Assembly (NCBI GenBank): GCA_963668495.1
Contig: OY764545.1
Coordinates: 186,001-250,000, forward strand
Length of the DNA stretch: 64,000 bases
Direction: 5' to 3'
From: Oleispirillum sp963668495
GTDB lineage: Bacteria > Pseudomonadota > Alphaproteobacteria > Rhodospirillales > Rhodospirillaceae
Part shown: in pieces, positions 18,442-25,704 of the stretch
Layout: each line of letters begins with the position of its first letter
How positions within the stretch are numbered: the first letter of the stretch is position 1
The notes under the pieces: model-generated
The model's input: the letters and a program-made list of their open reading frames with translations, nothing else
What the model was told of the DNA's origin: nothing
The model's database searches: none
Position numbers and translations under genes: made by a program

Positions 18442-19482
18442 ATGCAGAAGACTCTACCCCTCCCCAGTTCGCAATATGCGGCACTGTCCGAACTTTCTTA
18501 TGGCCCGGTCAAATGGGAGCTATTGAAAACCGCCATTGAACTTAATGTATTTGATTTATTGCACCAACCTGTGTCAGCAGAAGACATAAGCCACGCCCTG
18601 TCTTCACACCCTAAAAATACCGAATACTTCCTTAAGGCATTGGTGGCACTCGGCTGGCTATCGCATTACAACGGCATGTACTGCAACACCGATCTTCCTG
18701 AAACCTACCTGACACCGGGGAAAGACACGTACCTTGGTGATTTCTTGCTATTCATGAGCGGATGGTCGCGTTCGCTTTTGGACGGTGGCATAATAAAGCT
18801 GGTCAAGAATGGCCCAGCCAAGCAAGCCAACATTGGCGACGAAAAAATCTGGGAATATGGCGCACGTGCGACCGTGAATTTCAGCCGTTGCGGACGAGCA
18901 CAATTGATTGCCACAGAAATCAGCACCCTGCCCGAGTTCCCGTCTTTTAAAAAGATGCTCGACCTCGGCGGAGGCCCAGGGATCATTGCCGTTGCCACTA
19001 CTGCCATTCACCCCACCCTACAGGGCATTGTGTTTGAACAAAAAGCAGTCACCCCCGTCGCCGACGAAGTCATTTCCGAATATGGCCTGTCCGATCGCAT
19101 CCACACATTAGGTGGCAATTACATGCAGGATGACATCGGGCAAGGCTACGACTTGGTCATGGCAAACTTTACCCTTAATTTCTATCGCGCCCACCTAGAT
19201 GACATCCTGACAAAAGTCCACAACGCCCTTAACCCAGGTGGCATCTTCCTGATTATGGACGATGGCCTGAACCATGACAAAACCGGACCGGAATTAAGCG
19301 TTCTAAGCTGGCTTTCCACATGCCTGCAACAGGACAACATGATGTTTGATAATAATGAGCTGGATCAAGCATTGTTGCGTGTCGGCTTTAGATCCACCCA
19401 ACGTCACATCATCGACAACCCGGCACTGGATGGTGGACACGGCGCGGTACGGTTCCTTATCGGACGCAAAGCCACAGCCTAA
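18442..19482 (+). CDS. SAM-dependent O-methyltransferase (dimerisation domain plus Methyltransf_2-type)
   Basis: A 346-residue class I methyltransferase of the plant-type O-methyltransferase/CrtF/BchU/ASMT superfamily. The N-terminal winged-helix dimerisation domain (about 10-100) includes LKTAIELNVFDLLHQPVSAE. The catalytic domain has SAM motif I MLDLGGGPGIIAVATTAIHP at about 171-190 and a motif like VMANFTLNFY. It starts at ATG 18442 behind AAGGGAA. Substrate unknown: relatives methylate phenols, carotenoids and bacteriochlorophyll. Its neighbours are a convergent TonB receptor and, beyond it, a MarR/tetrapyrrole-methylase/MFS set that shares the TTGTTAAG motif, so its substrate probably belongs to that pathway. 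A hairpin terminator follows. Confidence 0.85.
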   Translation: MQKTLPLPSSQYAALSELSYGPVKWELLKTAIELNVFDLLHQPVSAEDISHALSSHPKNTEYFLKALVALGWLSHYNGMYCNTDLPETYLTPGKDTYLGDFLLFMSGWSRSLLDGGIIKLVKNGPAKQANIGDEKIWEYGARATVNFSRCGRAQLIATEISTLPEFPSFKKMLDLGGGPGIIAVATTAIHPTLQGIVFEQKAVTPVADEVISEYGLSDRIHTLGGNYMQDDIGQGYDLVMANFTLNFYRAHLDDILTKVHNALNPGGIFLIMDDGLNHDKTGPELSVLSWLSTCLQQDNMMFDNNELDQALLRVGFRSTQRHIIDNPALDGGHGAVRFLIGRKATA

Positions 19483-19504
19483 CATCTTCCCCCGTCCCCA
19501 ATGC

Positions 19505-19532
19505 AAACAGCCCCGCTTTCACGGGGCTGTTT
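19505..19532. terminator. Bidirectional terminator between O-methyltransferase and TonB receptor
   Basis: AAACAGCCCCG (19505-19515) and CGGGGCTGTTT (19522-19532) form a perfect 11-bp stem with a 6-nt loop and A/T ends on both sides, between two convergent genes. Confidence 0.85.
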
Positions 19533-19553
19533 CTGCATGGTTTATCCCGAAGC

Positions 19554-21437
19554 CTAGAACTTCAGGCGCATACCGACCGTGCCATCAATGCCCGAAGTGG
19601 CATAGCCAGTCCGCAGTTCATAGGTTTTATCGAACAAATTATTGATATGCCCATAAAAAGTGATGCCGTGATCCCACTCATAGCTTCCGCCCACGTCAAA
19701 CACAGCAAAGCCACCGACATAGTCTTTCAAGTAGCCACTACCATCCCGCACACCGGAACGATATGTACTGCGCAACCACGTTGCCAAGCCTGGAACAGCC
19801 TCCGGCGCATAATCGAGAATAAATGCACCACTGTGGCGCGGACGCAGCGTCAGGGACGTGTTGTTGGACAGGTCCTTTGCCAGTTGATTGGTGTAATTGG
19901 CTGTCAGGCTAATTTCCGGCGTTGCCTCGACCGAGACGCTGGTCTCCACACCATAGGTTCGCGTACTACCAAGGTTCTCGTACACATACTGCCCTGTTGG
20001 CGCCATACCGGTACAGATCACCTCATCCCGAATTCGCGTATTGAAGGCGGTTACATCCACAACAACGCGGTCTTCCCAGAAAGCCTGCTCCACACCAAAG
20101 TCATAACCACGAGAGGACTCAGGATCCAAGTTGTTATAACCACCCTGCACTTGTTTCGCTGACGGCAGCTTAAACCCTGTGCCATAGCTAGCGTGCAACC
20201 GTGTTCCGGTGTCATCCAGATAGTACCCGATCGTACTGCGATAGGTCAGCTTGCCCGGTATCGCATCGGCCTTATCGTAACGCACACCCATGGTTAAGGT
20301 CAGGGAATCATCCAGCGCTTCTAACTGGTAATTGCCATAAAAGCCTTGCTGGCTGCGGAGCAAACTGCCGGAAGTCGTGGGTGTACTTTGACCGCTGACT
20401 TTTTCATAGTCAGCTCCAAAAACAAAGGTATGGTCATCAACTGGTCGCAAGACGCCTTTGTATTCATATTTCGTATGACGTTCCGCGCCTCGCCCTGTCG
20501 TCGTTCCTTCGCGCGCATGCGTCCAACGCTCAACGGAATAGGCTCCAGACAGTTCATTGGACAGTAACCCATCCAACATATCGACTTTCAAACGAACCTG
20601 ATGATGATAGGGGTTGGTTTTGGCGGTGTAGATACTATCCTTCAATGGGGCCGTTTTCGGGGCATCATCGAATTCCATGTCGGATTCCAGATACCGCGTG
20701 TTGTATTCCAAGTTCACTAAATCCCAGATTCCAACATCTTCAACCAGATCGGCGCCAAGCCGTGCATTGAAACTGAAATTTTCATAACCATCATTTTCGC
20801 TTTGATCTCCAGAGTTTTCTGAAAGATTGAAGCCGTCGGTGTCATATTGTGTAAAGCCAAGATTGTAATACGCGGCATCATAGCGCCCACGGAAATTCGC
20901 TCCGACCTTATAGGTATGCTGCGTACCGAGTTCGGAAAATGCATCACCCTCGATTAATTTCTGGCTACGTTGACCGCTTTTGGTGGTGATAGAGACAACA
21001 CCGCCCATAGCATCACTGCCATAAAGCGTACTCTGGCTCCCCTTCAGCACCTCGATACGTTCGATATCACTGGCGATCAGGCTGCTCAGATATTGCATCT
21101 GCACACCATCCACCAATACCTTAACCCCGGAGAAGGACACACCGCGCAAGGACGATGAACTCATAAACGAGCCACTGCCCTTTGCGAAATAATCCATTCC
21201 CACTACGCCGGGGATACGGCTGATCACATCACTAACAAACAGAGACTGACTGTCTTCCACTTCTTGCGCCGTCAGAACGGTGATGGAACTACCAACCTGT
21301 TTGATCGGCGTCTGCATTCTGTTGGCTGAGACCACCACATCATCCAACACCTCTTCTTGATCAGAAGCCCATGCCGGCTCCATGCATGCGACAACAGCCA
21401 AAGCCGAACCGCAGAGCAAATGCCCACGCGACACCAT
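19554..21437 (-). CDS. TonB-dependent outer-membrane receptor, BtuB-like
   Basis: A 627-residue TonB-dependent transporter. The start at 21437 (GGAGGG upstream) gives a signal peptide MVSRGHLLCGSALAVVACME with cleavage near AWA-S. A TonB-box-like EEVLDDVVVSANR follows, then the plug (about 45-160) with VLVDGVQMQYL and IERIEVLKGSQSTLYGSDAM, and a barrel of about 450 residues ending in aromatic F (GTVGMRLKF). The plug style and short loops resemble BtuB/colicin-I-receptor-type proteins for vitamin B12, haem or catecholate siderophores. The real ligand is not shown. A palindrome with the TTGTTAAG arm lies upstream, suggesting control by the neighbouring MarR protein. No Fur box was seen. Confidence 0.9.
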   Translation of the reverse strand: MVSRGHLLCGSALAVVACMEPAWASDQEEVLDDVVVSANRMQTPIKQVGSSITVLTAQEVEDSQSLFVSDVISRIPGVVGMDYFAKGSGSFMSSSSLRGVSFSGVKVLVDGVQMQYLSSLIASDIERIEVLKGSQSTLYGSDAMGGVVSITTKSGQRSQKLIEGDAFSELGTQHTYKVGANFRGRYDAAYYNLGFTQYDTDGFNLSENSGDQSENDGYENFSFNARLGADLVEDVGIWDLVNLEYNTRYLESDMEFDDAPKTAPLKDSIYTAKTNPYHHQVRLKVDMLDGLLSNELSGAYSVERWTHAREGTTTGRGAERHTKYEYKGVLRPVDDHTFVFGADYEKVSGQSTPTTSGSLLRSQQGFYGNYQLEALDDSLTLTMGVRYDKADAIPGKLTYRSTIGYYLDDTGTRLHASYGTGFKLPSAKQVQGGYNNLDPESSRGYDFGVEQAFWEDRVVVDVTAFNTRIRDEVICTGMAPTGQYVYENLGSTRTYGVETSVSVEATPEISLTANYTNQLAKDLSNNTSLTLRPRHSGAFILDYAPEAVPGLATWLRSTYRSGVRDGSGYLKDYVGGFAVFDVGGSYEWDHGITFYGHINNLFDKTYELRTGYATSGIDGTVGMRLKF

Positions 21438-21583
21438 CGCAACCCTCCAAATTTTTGTTTCAATTTGGGGGCAGAACCACACGGACACACACCGCGCCGC
21501 CCCCAACAGGACCGCGCTTGTTATAACATAACCCAAGAACAGCAACAGTATTTTATAAAAAATTATTGTTTAGAAACAACACA

Positions 21584-21604
21584 TTGTAAAATTACACTTA
21601 ACAA
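21584..21604 (-). promoter_or_regulatory. Candidate MarR operator before the TonB receptor
   Basis: The left arm TTGTAAAATT and the right arm CTTAACAA form an imperfect 21-bp palindrome. On the minus strand it begins TTGTTAAGTG, matching the operator before marR. It lies about 150 nt upstream of the receptor start in an A/T-rich region. Confidence 0.5.
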
Positions 21605-21711
21605 TTCGCACCGCAGGGCGGCAGTAAAGGCACCTGAATACTTTGCAACTAAACAATCACCGTTCCAGCACGCATCAAATACCCCCAAAGGACAGCCAGA
21701 ATCACTTTCTT

Positions 21712-21719
21712 CTTAACAA
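21712..21719 (-). promoter_or_regulatory. Additional TTGTTAAG half-site in the receptor-marR spacer
   Basis: CTTAACAA on the plus strand, inside TCTTCTTAACAAAAAG, 83 nt before the marR operator. No clear second arm. The 391-nt spacer between the receptor and marR starts contains no gene that I can support. Confidence 0.35.
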
Positions 21720-21801
21720 AAAGACGCATATCGGCGACGAATAGGCTGAACAACTGCTTTGTCCCCCCCAAACAAACTGCACACATTTTTCTATTGACTT
21801 A

Positions 21802-21820
21802 TTGTTAAGTCACTATACAA
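21802..21820. promoter_or_regulatory. Candidate MarR operator overlapping the marR promoter
   Basis: TTGTTAAGTCACTATACAA is an imperfect palindrome: TTGTTAAGT, a central C, and ACTATACAA, the arms matching at 7 of 9 positions. It is 9 nt upstream of the marR ATG and overlaps -35-like TTGACT (21794-21799) and -10-like TATACA (21814-21819), as expected for autorepression. Confidence 0.6.
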
Positions 21821-21828
21821 AAGTAGCC

Positions 21829-22302
21829 ATGAAAACAGATAGCGACACAGTCAAAGACGTTTTACACCGCTTCGTACAGGTTGCCGGGAAGTTCACACAG
21901 ATCGAGTCTCTGCCTATCCGTGTCAATGCGGAGCATGTGGTTTCGACCCGTGAAGCCCACGTAATCGAGGCGATCGGTGGACCACAAGTTATGAACGTAT
22001 CCAAACTTGCAGCGTATTTTGGCATCACGCGCAGTGCAGCATCGCAAATGGTCAGCAAGCTGGAGAAACGTGGCTTTATCACCAAATCTTTCGCCCCTGA
22101 CAATGCGAAGGAATACCAACTCTCCCTAACCGAGTTAGGGCACGAAGCCTTTGCCGCCCACGAACGCGTACACGGCGCTGATCAAAAAACCATTCTTGAC
22201 CGAATGCACACGTTCTCATTTACTCAACTCACCACACTCGCTGTGTTACTTGAATCGCTTAGCGAAATCATGGATGAGCGACTGGACCCGAAAAACCGAT
22301 AA
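21829..22302 (+). CDS. MarR-family transcriptional regulator
   Basis: A 157-residue winged-helix repressor-type protein. The HTH (about residues 50-85) contains KLAAYFGITRSAASQMVSKL followed by EKRGFITKSF, and the wing carries DNAKEYQLSLTELG, a classic MarR pattern. N- and C-terminal helices would form the dimer interface. The ATG at 21829 has no Shine-Dalgarno and lies only about 9 nt after the -10-like hexamer, so the mRNA may be almost leaderless; an in-frame TTG at 21802 is the alternative. It is followed by the methylase and MFS genes, with two operator-like repeats between. MarR proteins usually respond to a small ligand, here probably the cluster's substrate or product. Confidence 0.9.
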   Translation: MKTDSDTVKDVLHRFVQVAGKFTQIESLPIRVNAEHVVSTREAHVIEAIGGPQVMNVSKLAAYFGITRSAASQMVSKLEKRGFITKSFAPDNAKEYQLSLTELGHEAFAAHERVHGADQKTILDRMHTFSFTQLTTLAVLLESLSEIMDERLDPKNR

Positions 22303-22317
22303 TTTTTTTTGCACATT

Positions 22318-22336
22318 TTGTTAAGCACATTGGCAA
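22318..22336. promoter_or_regulatory. Candidate MarR operator 1 before the methylase gene
   Basis: TTGTTAAGCACATTGGCAA, an imperfect palindrome (arms TTGTTAAGC and CATTGGCAA), begins 16 nt after the marR stop. It is the first copy of a 21-nt direct repeat with the site at 22357. Confidence 0.55.
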
Positions 22337-22356
22337 AAACACGACTGCCAACAGTT

Positions 22357-22375
22357 TTGTTAAGCAGATTGACAA
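22357..22375. promoter_or_regulatory. Candidate MarR operator 2 before the methylase gene
   Basis: TTGTTAAGCAGATTGACAA differs from the first copy at two positions. The copies are 39 bp apart start to start, close to four helical turns, and the second also contains TTGACA, which could serve as the -35 of the methylase-MFS promoter. Confidence 0.55.
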
Positions 22376-22400
22376 CAATAGACACGAATAAGGACATAGC

Positions 22401-23126
22401 ATGAGCAACACAGGACAGCTTTACCTCGTCAGTGCCGGCATCGGCGATCCTGACAACATGACGATCCGTGCGCACAGAATTATTAAAAGCGCCGATATTG
22501 TGTTAGCCATGGATCTGGTGAGCAAACCACTTGCAGATTTATTGGACGGCAAAGAGCTTCACAACGCAGGGCACGGACTCTTTACCGGCATTGATATCAA
22601 TTCCGGTGGACCAAAAGCCGAAGACAAAATCCGCAAAATCATCCGATCTGGATATTCGGAAGGCAAAACCATTGCCGTGCTGGATTTCGGTGATCCAACC
22701 GTTTACAGCCCGCAGTCCGCTTACCTGCGCGAATTTTCAGACCTTAACCCCAAAGTCATTCCGGGCATTTCCTCCTTCAACGCTGCAAATGCGGTACTGG
22801 CCCGTGAACTCACTGGAAACTATGACCGCGCCGTGATCTTGACTGAAGCCATGAAAGGATGGGACGGCGCCAGAGAGCGGTTGCAGAAACTGGCTGCCAC
22901 ACAATCCACCTTGGTATTCTTCTCCATGCGTCTTGATCTGAAAGAGGTGGTCAGTGATCTGAAAGAGCACTACGCGTCAGATACCCCGATCGCCATCGTA
23001 CTGAACGCAGGCTTCACCGAAAAAGAAAACACCATTCGCGGCACTCTCGACACCATTGCTGAAATAACCAACGACAAAACGCTGCCGTGGCAACACCTGA
23101 TCTACGTCGGTGATTTCCTGAATTAA
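22401..23126 (+). CDS. Tetrapyrrole-methylase-fold SAM-dependent methyltransferase
   Basis: A 241-residue protein of the class III (TP_methylase) fold used by the CobA/CbiL/CobM/CbiF enzymes. It begins GQLYLVSAGIGDPDNMTIRA, matching the N-terminal loop (usual xxVGxGPGDxxLLTxKA); the usual GPGD is AGIGDPD here. The second signature LDFGDPTVYSP near residue 95-105 corresponds to the GDPxxY SAM loop, and PGISSFNAANAVLARELTG matches the VPGVSSxxAAxA region. No other cobalamin or sirohaem genes are nearby, so it is an orphan. The neighbouring BtuB-like receptor, MFS exporter and O-methyltransferase suggest modification of a tetrapyrrole or another metallophore; the substrate is inferred. ATG 22401 follows AAGGA. 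It forms an operon with the MFS gene (44-nt gap). Confidence 0.85.
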   Translation: MSNTGQLYLVSAGIGDPDNMTIRAHRIIKSADIVLAMDLVSKPLADLLDGKELHNAGHGLFTGIDINSGGPKAEDKIRKIIRSGYSEGKTIAVLDFGDPTVYSPQSAYLREFSDLNPKVIPGISSFNAANAVLARELTGNYDRAVILTEAMKGWDGARERLQKLAATQSTLVFFSMRLDLKEVVSDLKEHYASDTPIAIVLNAGFTEKENTIRGTLDTIAEITNDKTLPWQHLIYVGDFLN

Positions 23127-23170
23127 AGCAAACAGAAGCACAAGCAACGTTATAACCAAGGAATACAATC

Positions 23171-24436
23171 ATGCAGGAACAGCCCACCACACCAGCTCCA
23201 TACAGTTTATTTCAGCAAAAGGTGGCGCTGTTCTTTGCCCTGTCGTGCATGGCAGCCGGACATGTCTATATATTGGTTTCCATGCCAATATTGGGGCGCG
23301 ATTTCGGCCTCACCGATATTCAAACCGGCCTAATCATGGGCATATCCGCCTTTATCCTCACACTTTCCGGCCCTTTATGGGGTATTCACAGCGATCGCAA
23401 AGGCCGCCGTCCGGTTTTAACCATCGGCCTCATTGCCGCCGCAACATTCCCATTACTGTTGATCTCCCTTATAGAAGCACGTTCACACGCCCTTTTCACA
23501 CCCCAGCAGGTATTCCTCATCCTACTTTGCGCACGTACAGCGCAAGTCGCCACTTCCGGCGGCATTATCCCCTCTGCCCAAGCTTGGCTCGCCGACCATA
23601 CCGAACCAATGGACCGAGCCCGCGGCATGGCCTTAATGGGCGTTGCATATGGATTTGGCTCAATTTGCGGAGCCGGGCTCACCTGGACGCTTTCTGGCAG
23701 CAACACAAGTACAGCCCTTGCAATCCTGAGCGCCTCACAAATTATCGGGGCCGTGTACATTGGCTTACGCCTGCCTACACCTCGCGCAATGACTGAAGCC
23801 AATCAATCGAAGCTACACATCGACATATCCTCTTTCTTTTCATCTGGCTGGCACGTCTTACTCCCCTTTCTTATCATCACTGCGCTCAGCACCATTGCCT
23901 ATAGTGCCCTGACGCAAGTCCTCCCCCTTCGTCTGGCTGATGAATTCCACTTCCTCCCCGAAGACGCGACCCGTCAAAGCGGAAAAATCATGATGCTGAC
24001 CATGATTGGGATGATCGGCAGTCAAGGATTGGTGGTAAAAATTCTGAATATGCGCCCCCTGCATTTGCTGCAAATTGGGAGCCTGATGGCGGCCTGCGGC
24101 ATAACCGGTGCCGCATACGCTGAAACCGTCCCCGTCCTGACTCTATCCATCGTTATGCTCGGCATGGCGTTCGGCATCATGGGTCCAGGTAACATGGCTC
24201 TTCTTAGCCTGTTTTCTGCTGAAACCGCTCAGGCCAAAACTGCAGGGACCAACATCATATCCAAAGGGATCGGTATGGCGGCAGGCCCGATTATTGGCGC
24301 AAGCCTGCACCAAATCAGCCCGCAATTACCCTTTGCATTCGGCGCTGCGTTCATGATGCTGGTTATAGTCATCGCCATGTTTGGTGCCAATCGCAGCCCA
24401 TCCACCCTTGCTGCAAACAGTCACAGCGACAGATAG
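23171..24436 (+). CDS. MFS transporter
   Basis: A 421-residue major facilitator superfamily permease with about 12 predicted membrane helices. The loop between helices 2 and 3 carries the MFS signature variant GIHSDRKGRRPVLTIG. Helix 5 has a Gly-rich MALMGVAYGFGSICGAGLTW, similar to motif C of proton antiporters, which favours drug/H+ antiport-type efflux. It is co-transcribed with the tetrapyrrole-methylase-fold enzyme and under the same candidate operators, so it may export the methylated product or move the pathway's ligand across the inner membrane. A strong terminator follows. Confidence 0.9.
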   Translation: MQEQPTTPAPYSLFQQKVALFFALSCMAAGHVYILVSMPILGRDFGLTDIQTGLIMGISAFILTLSGPLWGIHSDRKGRRPVLTIGLIAAATFPLLLISLIEARSHALFTPQQVFLILLCARTAQVATSGGIIPSAQAWLADHTEPMDRARGMALMGVAYGFGSICGAGLTWTLSGSNTSTALAILSASQIIGAVYIGLRLPTPRAMTEANQSKLHIDISSFFSSGWHVLLPFLIITALSTIAYSALTQVLPLRLADEFHFLPEDATRQSGKIMMLTMIGMIGSQGLVVKILNMRPLHLLQIGSLMAACGITGAAYAETVPVLTLSIVMLGMAFGIMGPGNMALLSLFSAETAQAKTAGTNIISKGIGMAAGPIIGASLHQISPQLPFAFGAAFMMLVIVIAMFGANRSPSTLAANSHSDR

Positions 24437-24495
24437 CACATCGGATTTTCACCCAGTGCCGGAAGCACTGCGCGCGCCAAAAGAAACACATGACA

Positions 24496-24521
24496 AAACC
24501 CCGTCAAATAGGACGGGGTTT
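24496..24521. terminator. Bidirectional terminator after the MFS gene
   Basis: AAACCCCGTC (24496-24505) and GACGGGGTTT (24512-24521) form a perfect 10-bp stem, between the convergent MFS and ICMT-like genes. Confidence 0.85.
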
Positions 24522-24550
24522 ATCAGCAATCCGTGGTCTTTCCAGCAGGT

Positions 24551-25078
24551 TCAGAACCAACGCCGCACACGGCGGTAGAACTCCTGATATTCTTCGCCGA
24601 ATTTTGCGCACAAATAGAGTTCTTCGCGCCGGATAACATGCAGCCGCAAATACAACAGCAAAAACGGCCACGTCACCAACAGCCAGAAATTCTGCGTTAG
24701 CAAAATAATCCCCATGTGCATGGTCAATAAGCCAACATACATGGGATTGCGGGAATATTTGTAAGCCCCGGTCAGAACCAACTTCACCGACCCAGTTCCG
24801 GCATGGGGATCAACACCGTGAAAACGAAAGCGTTTAATCCCCCAAATTCCAAATGCCAACCCAAGGATAACCAACGGCAAACCAAGCCAACTGAGCCATG
24901 GCAACTGGTCCAACATATGATCTTTGGCATTATAGGCATTAACCCCAAAACCAAATGCCAGACACAATGCATAAGCCACCGGGGGGATCACCCGAATCCC
25001 CGCATGGTCAACCAGTTCCGGCTCTGTCGCTGGTCCGGGATCATCAGTCTTTGGGGATGGCTCCGGGTCGTCGGCCAT
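24551..25078 (-). CDS. Isoprenylcysteine carboxyl methyltransferase-like integral membrane protein
   Basis: A 175-residue membrane protein of the ICMT/PEMT-like family. A Pro/Asp/Glu-rich cytoplasmic tail (1-25) precedes three to four membrane helices. The conserved SAM-site segment KLVLTGAYKYSRNPMYVGLL (GxYxxxRHPMY-type) is near residues 108-127, and a C-terminal EELYLCAKFGEEYQEFYRRV matches the E-E-x-L...F...Y-x-x-Y pattern. Bacterial members methylate small or lipid substrates, mostly unknown. It is downstream of metW by 9 nt, so it may belong to the metXW transcript; this could be read-through only. Confidence 0.85.
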   Translation of the reverse strand: MADDPEPSPKTDDPGPATEPELVDHAGIRVIPPVAYALCLAFGFGVNAYNAKDHMLDQLPWLSWLGLPLVILGLAFGIWGIKRFRFHGVDPHAGTGSVKLVLTGAYKYSRNPMYVGLLTMHMGIILLTQNFWLLVTWPFLLLYLRLHVIRREELYLCAKFGEEYQEFYRRVRRWF

Positions 25079-25087
25079 AAGGCACTC

Positions 25088-25702
25088 CTAACGTTTCAAC
25101 AGAAACAAGGCATCGGCAGCAAACAAGTTCGCCCAACGCCCATGCGCATCATAGGGTAAAACCTGCCCTTGCGCATTGATCGCTTTGCTGCTTTTGATTT
25201 CGATATTCATGTCCCGGCATAGGACGACGAAATCCTGAATGGTACAGAAGTGAATGTTCGGTGTTTCATACCAAGAATACGGCACCAGATCGTTCACCGG
25301 CATCCGCCCCCGCATCAACAAATCCACCCGCGTGCGCCAGTGCCCAAAATTAGGGAAGGACACGATGGCATGCTTACCAATACGCAGCATCTCATCAATA
25401 ATTTTGCGTGGGTTGAGGGTCGCCTGCAACGTCTTGCTTAAGATGACATAATCGAAGGCATCTTTCGGATAATCGGACAAATCGGTTTCCGCATCCCCCT
25501 GCACAACGGCAAGGCCACGCGCGACTGCCTTTTGCACCCCGGACATGGACAATTCCATGCCGCGACCATCGACGGTACGTTCCGTGCTCAGATAATGCAA
25601 AAGCTCACCATCACCACAGCCTATATCCAACACGCGGGTGCCGTCTTCGATCATGTCGTTAATAAGCTTCAAGTCCTGCCGCAATGGATGATGTTGCGCC
25701 AT
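25088..25702 (-). CDS. metW: Methionine biosynthesis protein MetW
   Basis: A 204-residue class I SAM-binding fold protein. Motif I is GTRVLDIGCGDGELLHYLST near residues 22-41, followed by VDGRGMELSMSGVQKAVARG and the core VILSKTLQATLNPRKIIDEM. MetW commonly accompanies MetX in proteobacteria and supports homoserine acylation, probably as part of a MetX-MetW complex. It starts 2 nt after the metX stop, so translation is coupled. Length and sequence are typical. Confidence 0.95.
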   Translation of the reverse strand: MAQHHPLRQDLKLINDMIEDGTRVLDIGCGDGELLHYLSTERTVDGRGMELSMSGVQKAVARGLAVVQGDAETDLSDYPKDAFDYVILSKTLQATLNPRKIIDEMLRIGKHAIVSFPNFGHWRTRVDLLMRGRMPVNDLVPYSWYETPNIHFCTIQDFVVLCRDMNIEIKSSKAINAQGQVLPYDAHGRWANLFAADALFLLKR

Positions 25703-25704
25703 GA

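Noticed and set aside
21438..21800. Cobalamin riboswitch before the BtuB-like receptor
   Set aside because: No B12-box-like sequence is visible in the region; the palindromic TTGTTAAG operator explains it better.
22401..23126. Borosin-type peptide N-methyltransferase
   Set aside because: Borosin methylases share the tetrapyrrole-methylase fold, but no precursor-like peptide gene or borosin-binding domain is next to it, and its motifs look closer to CobM/CbiF.
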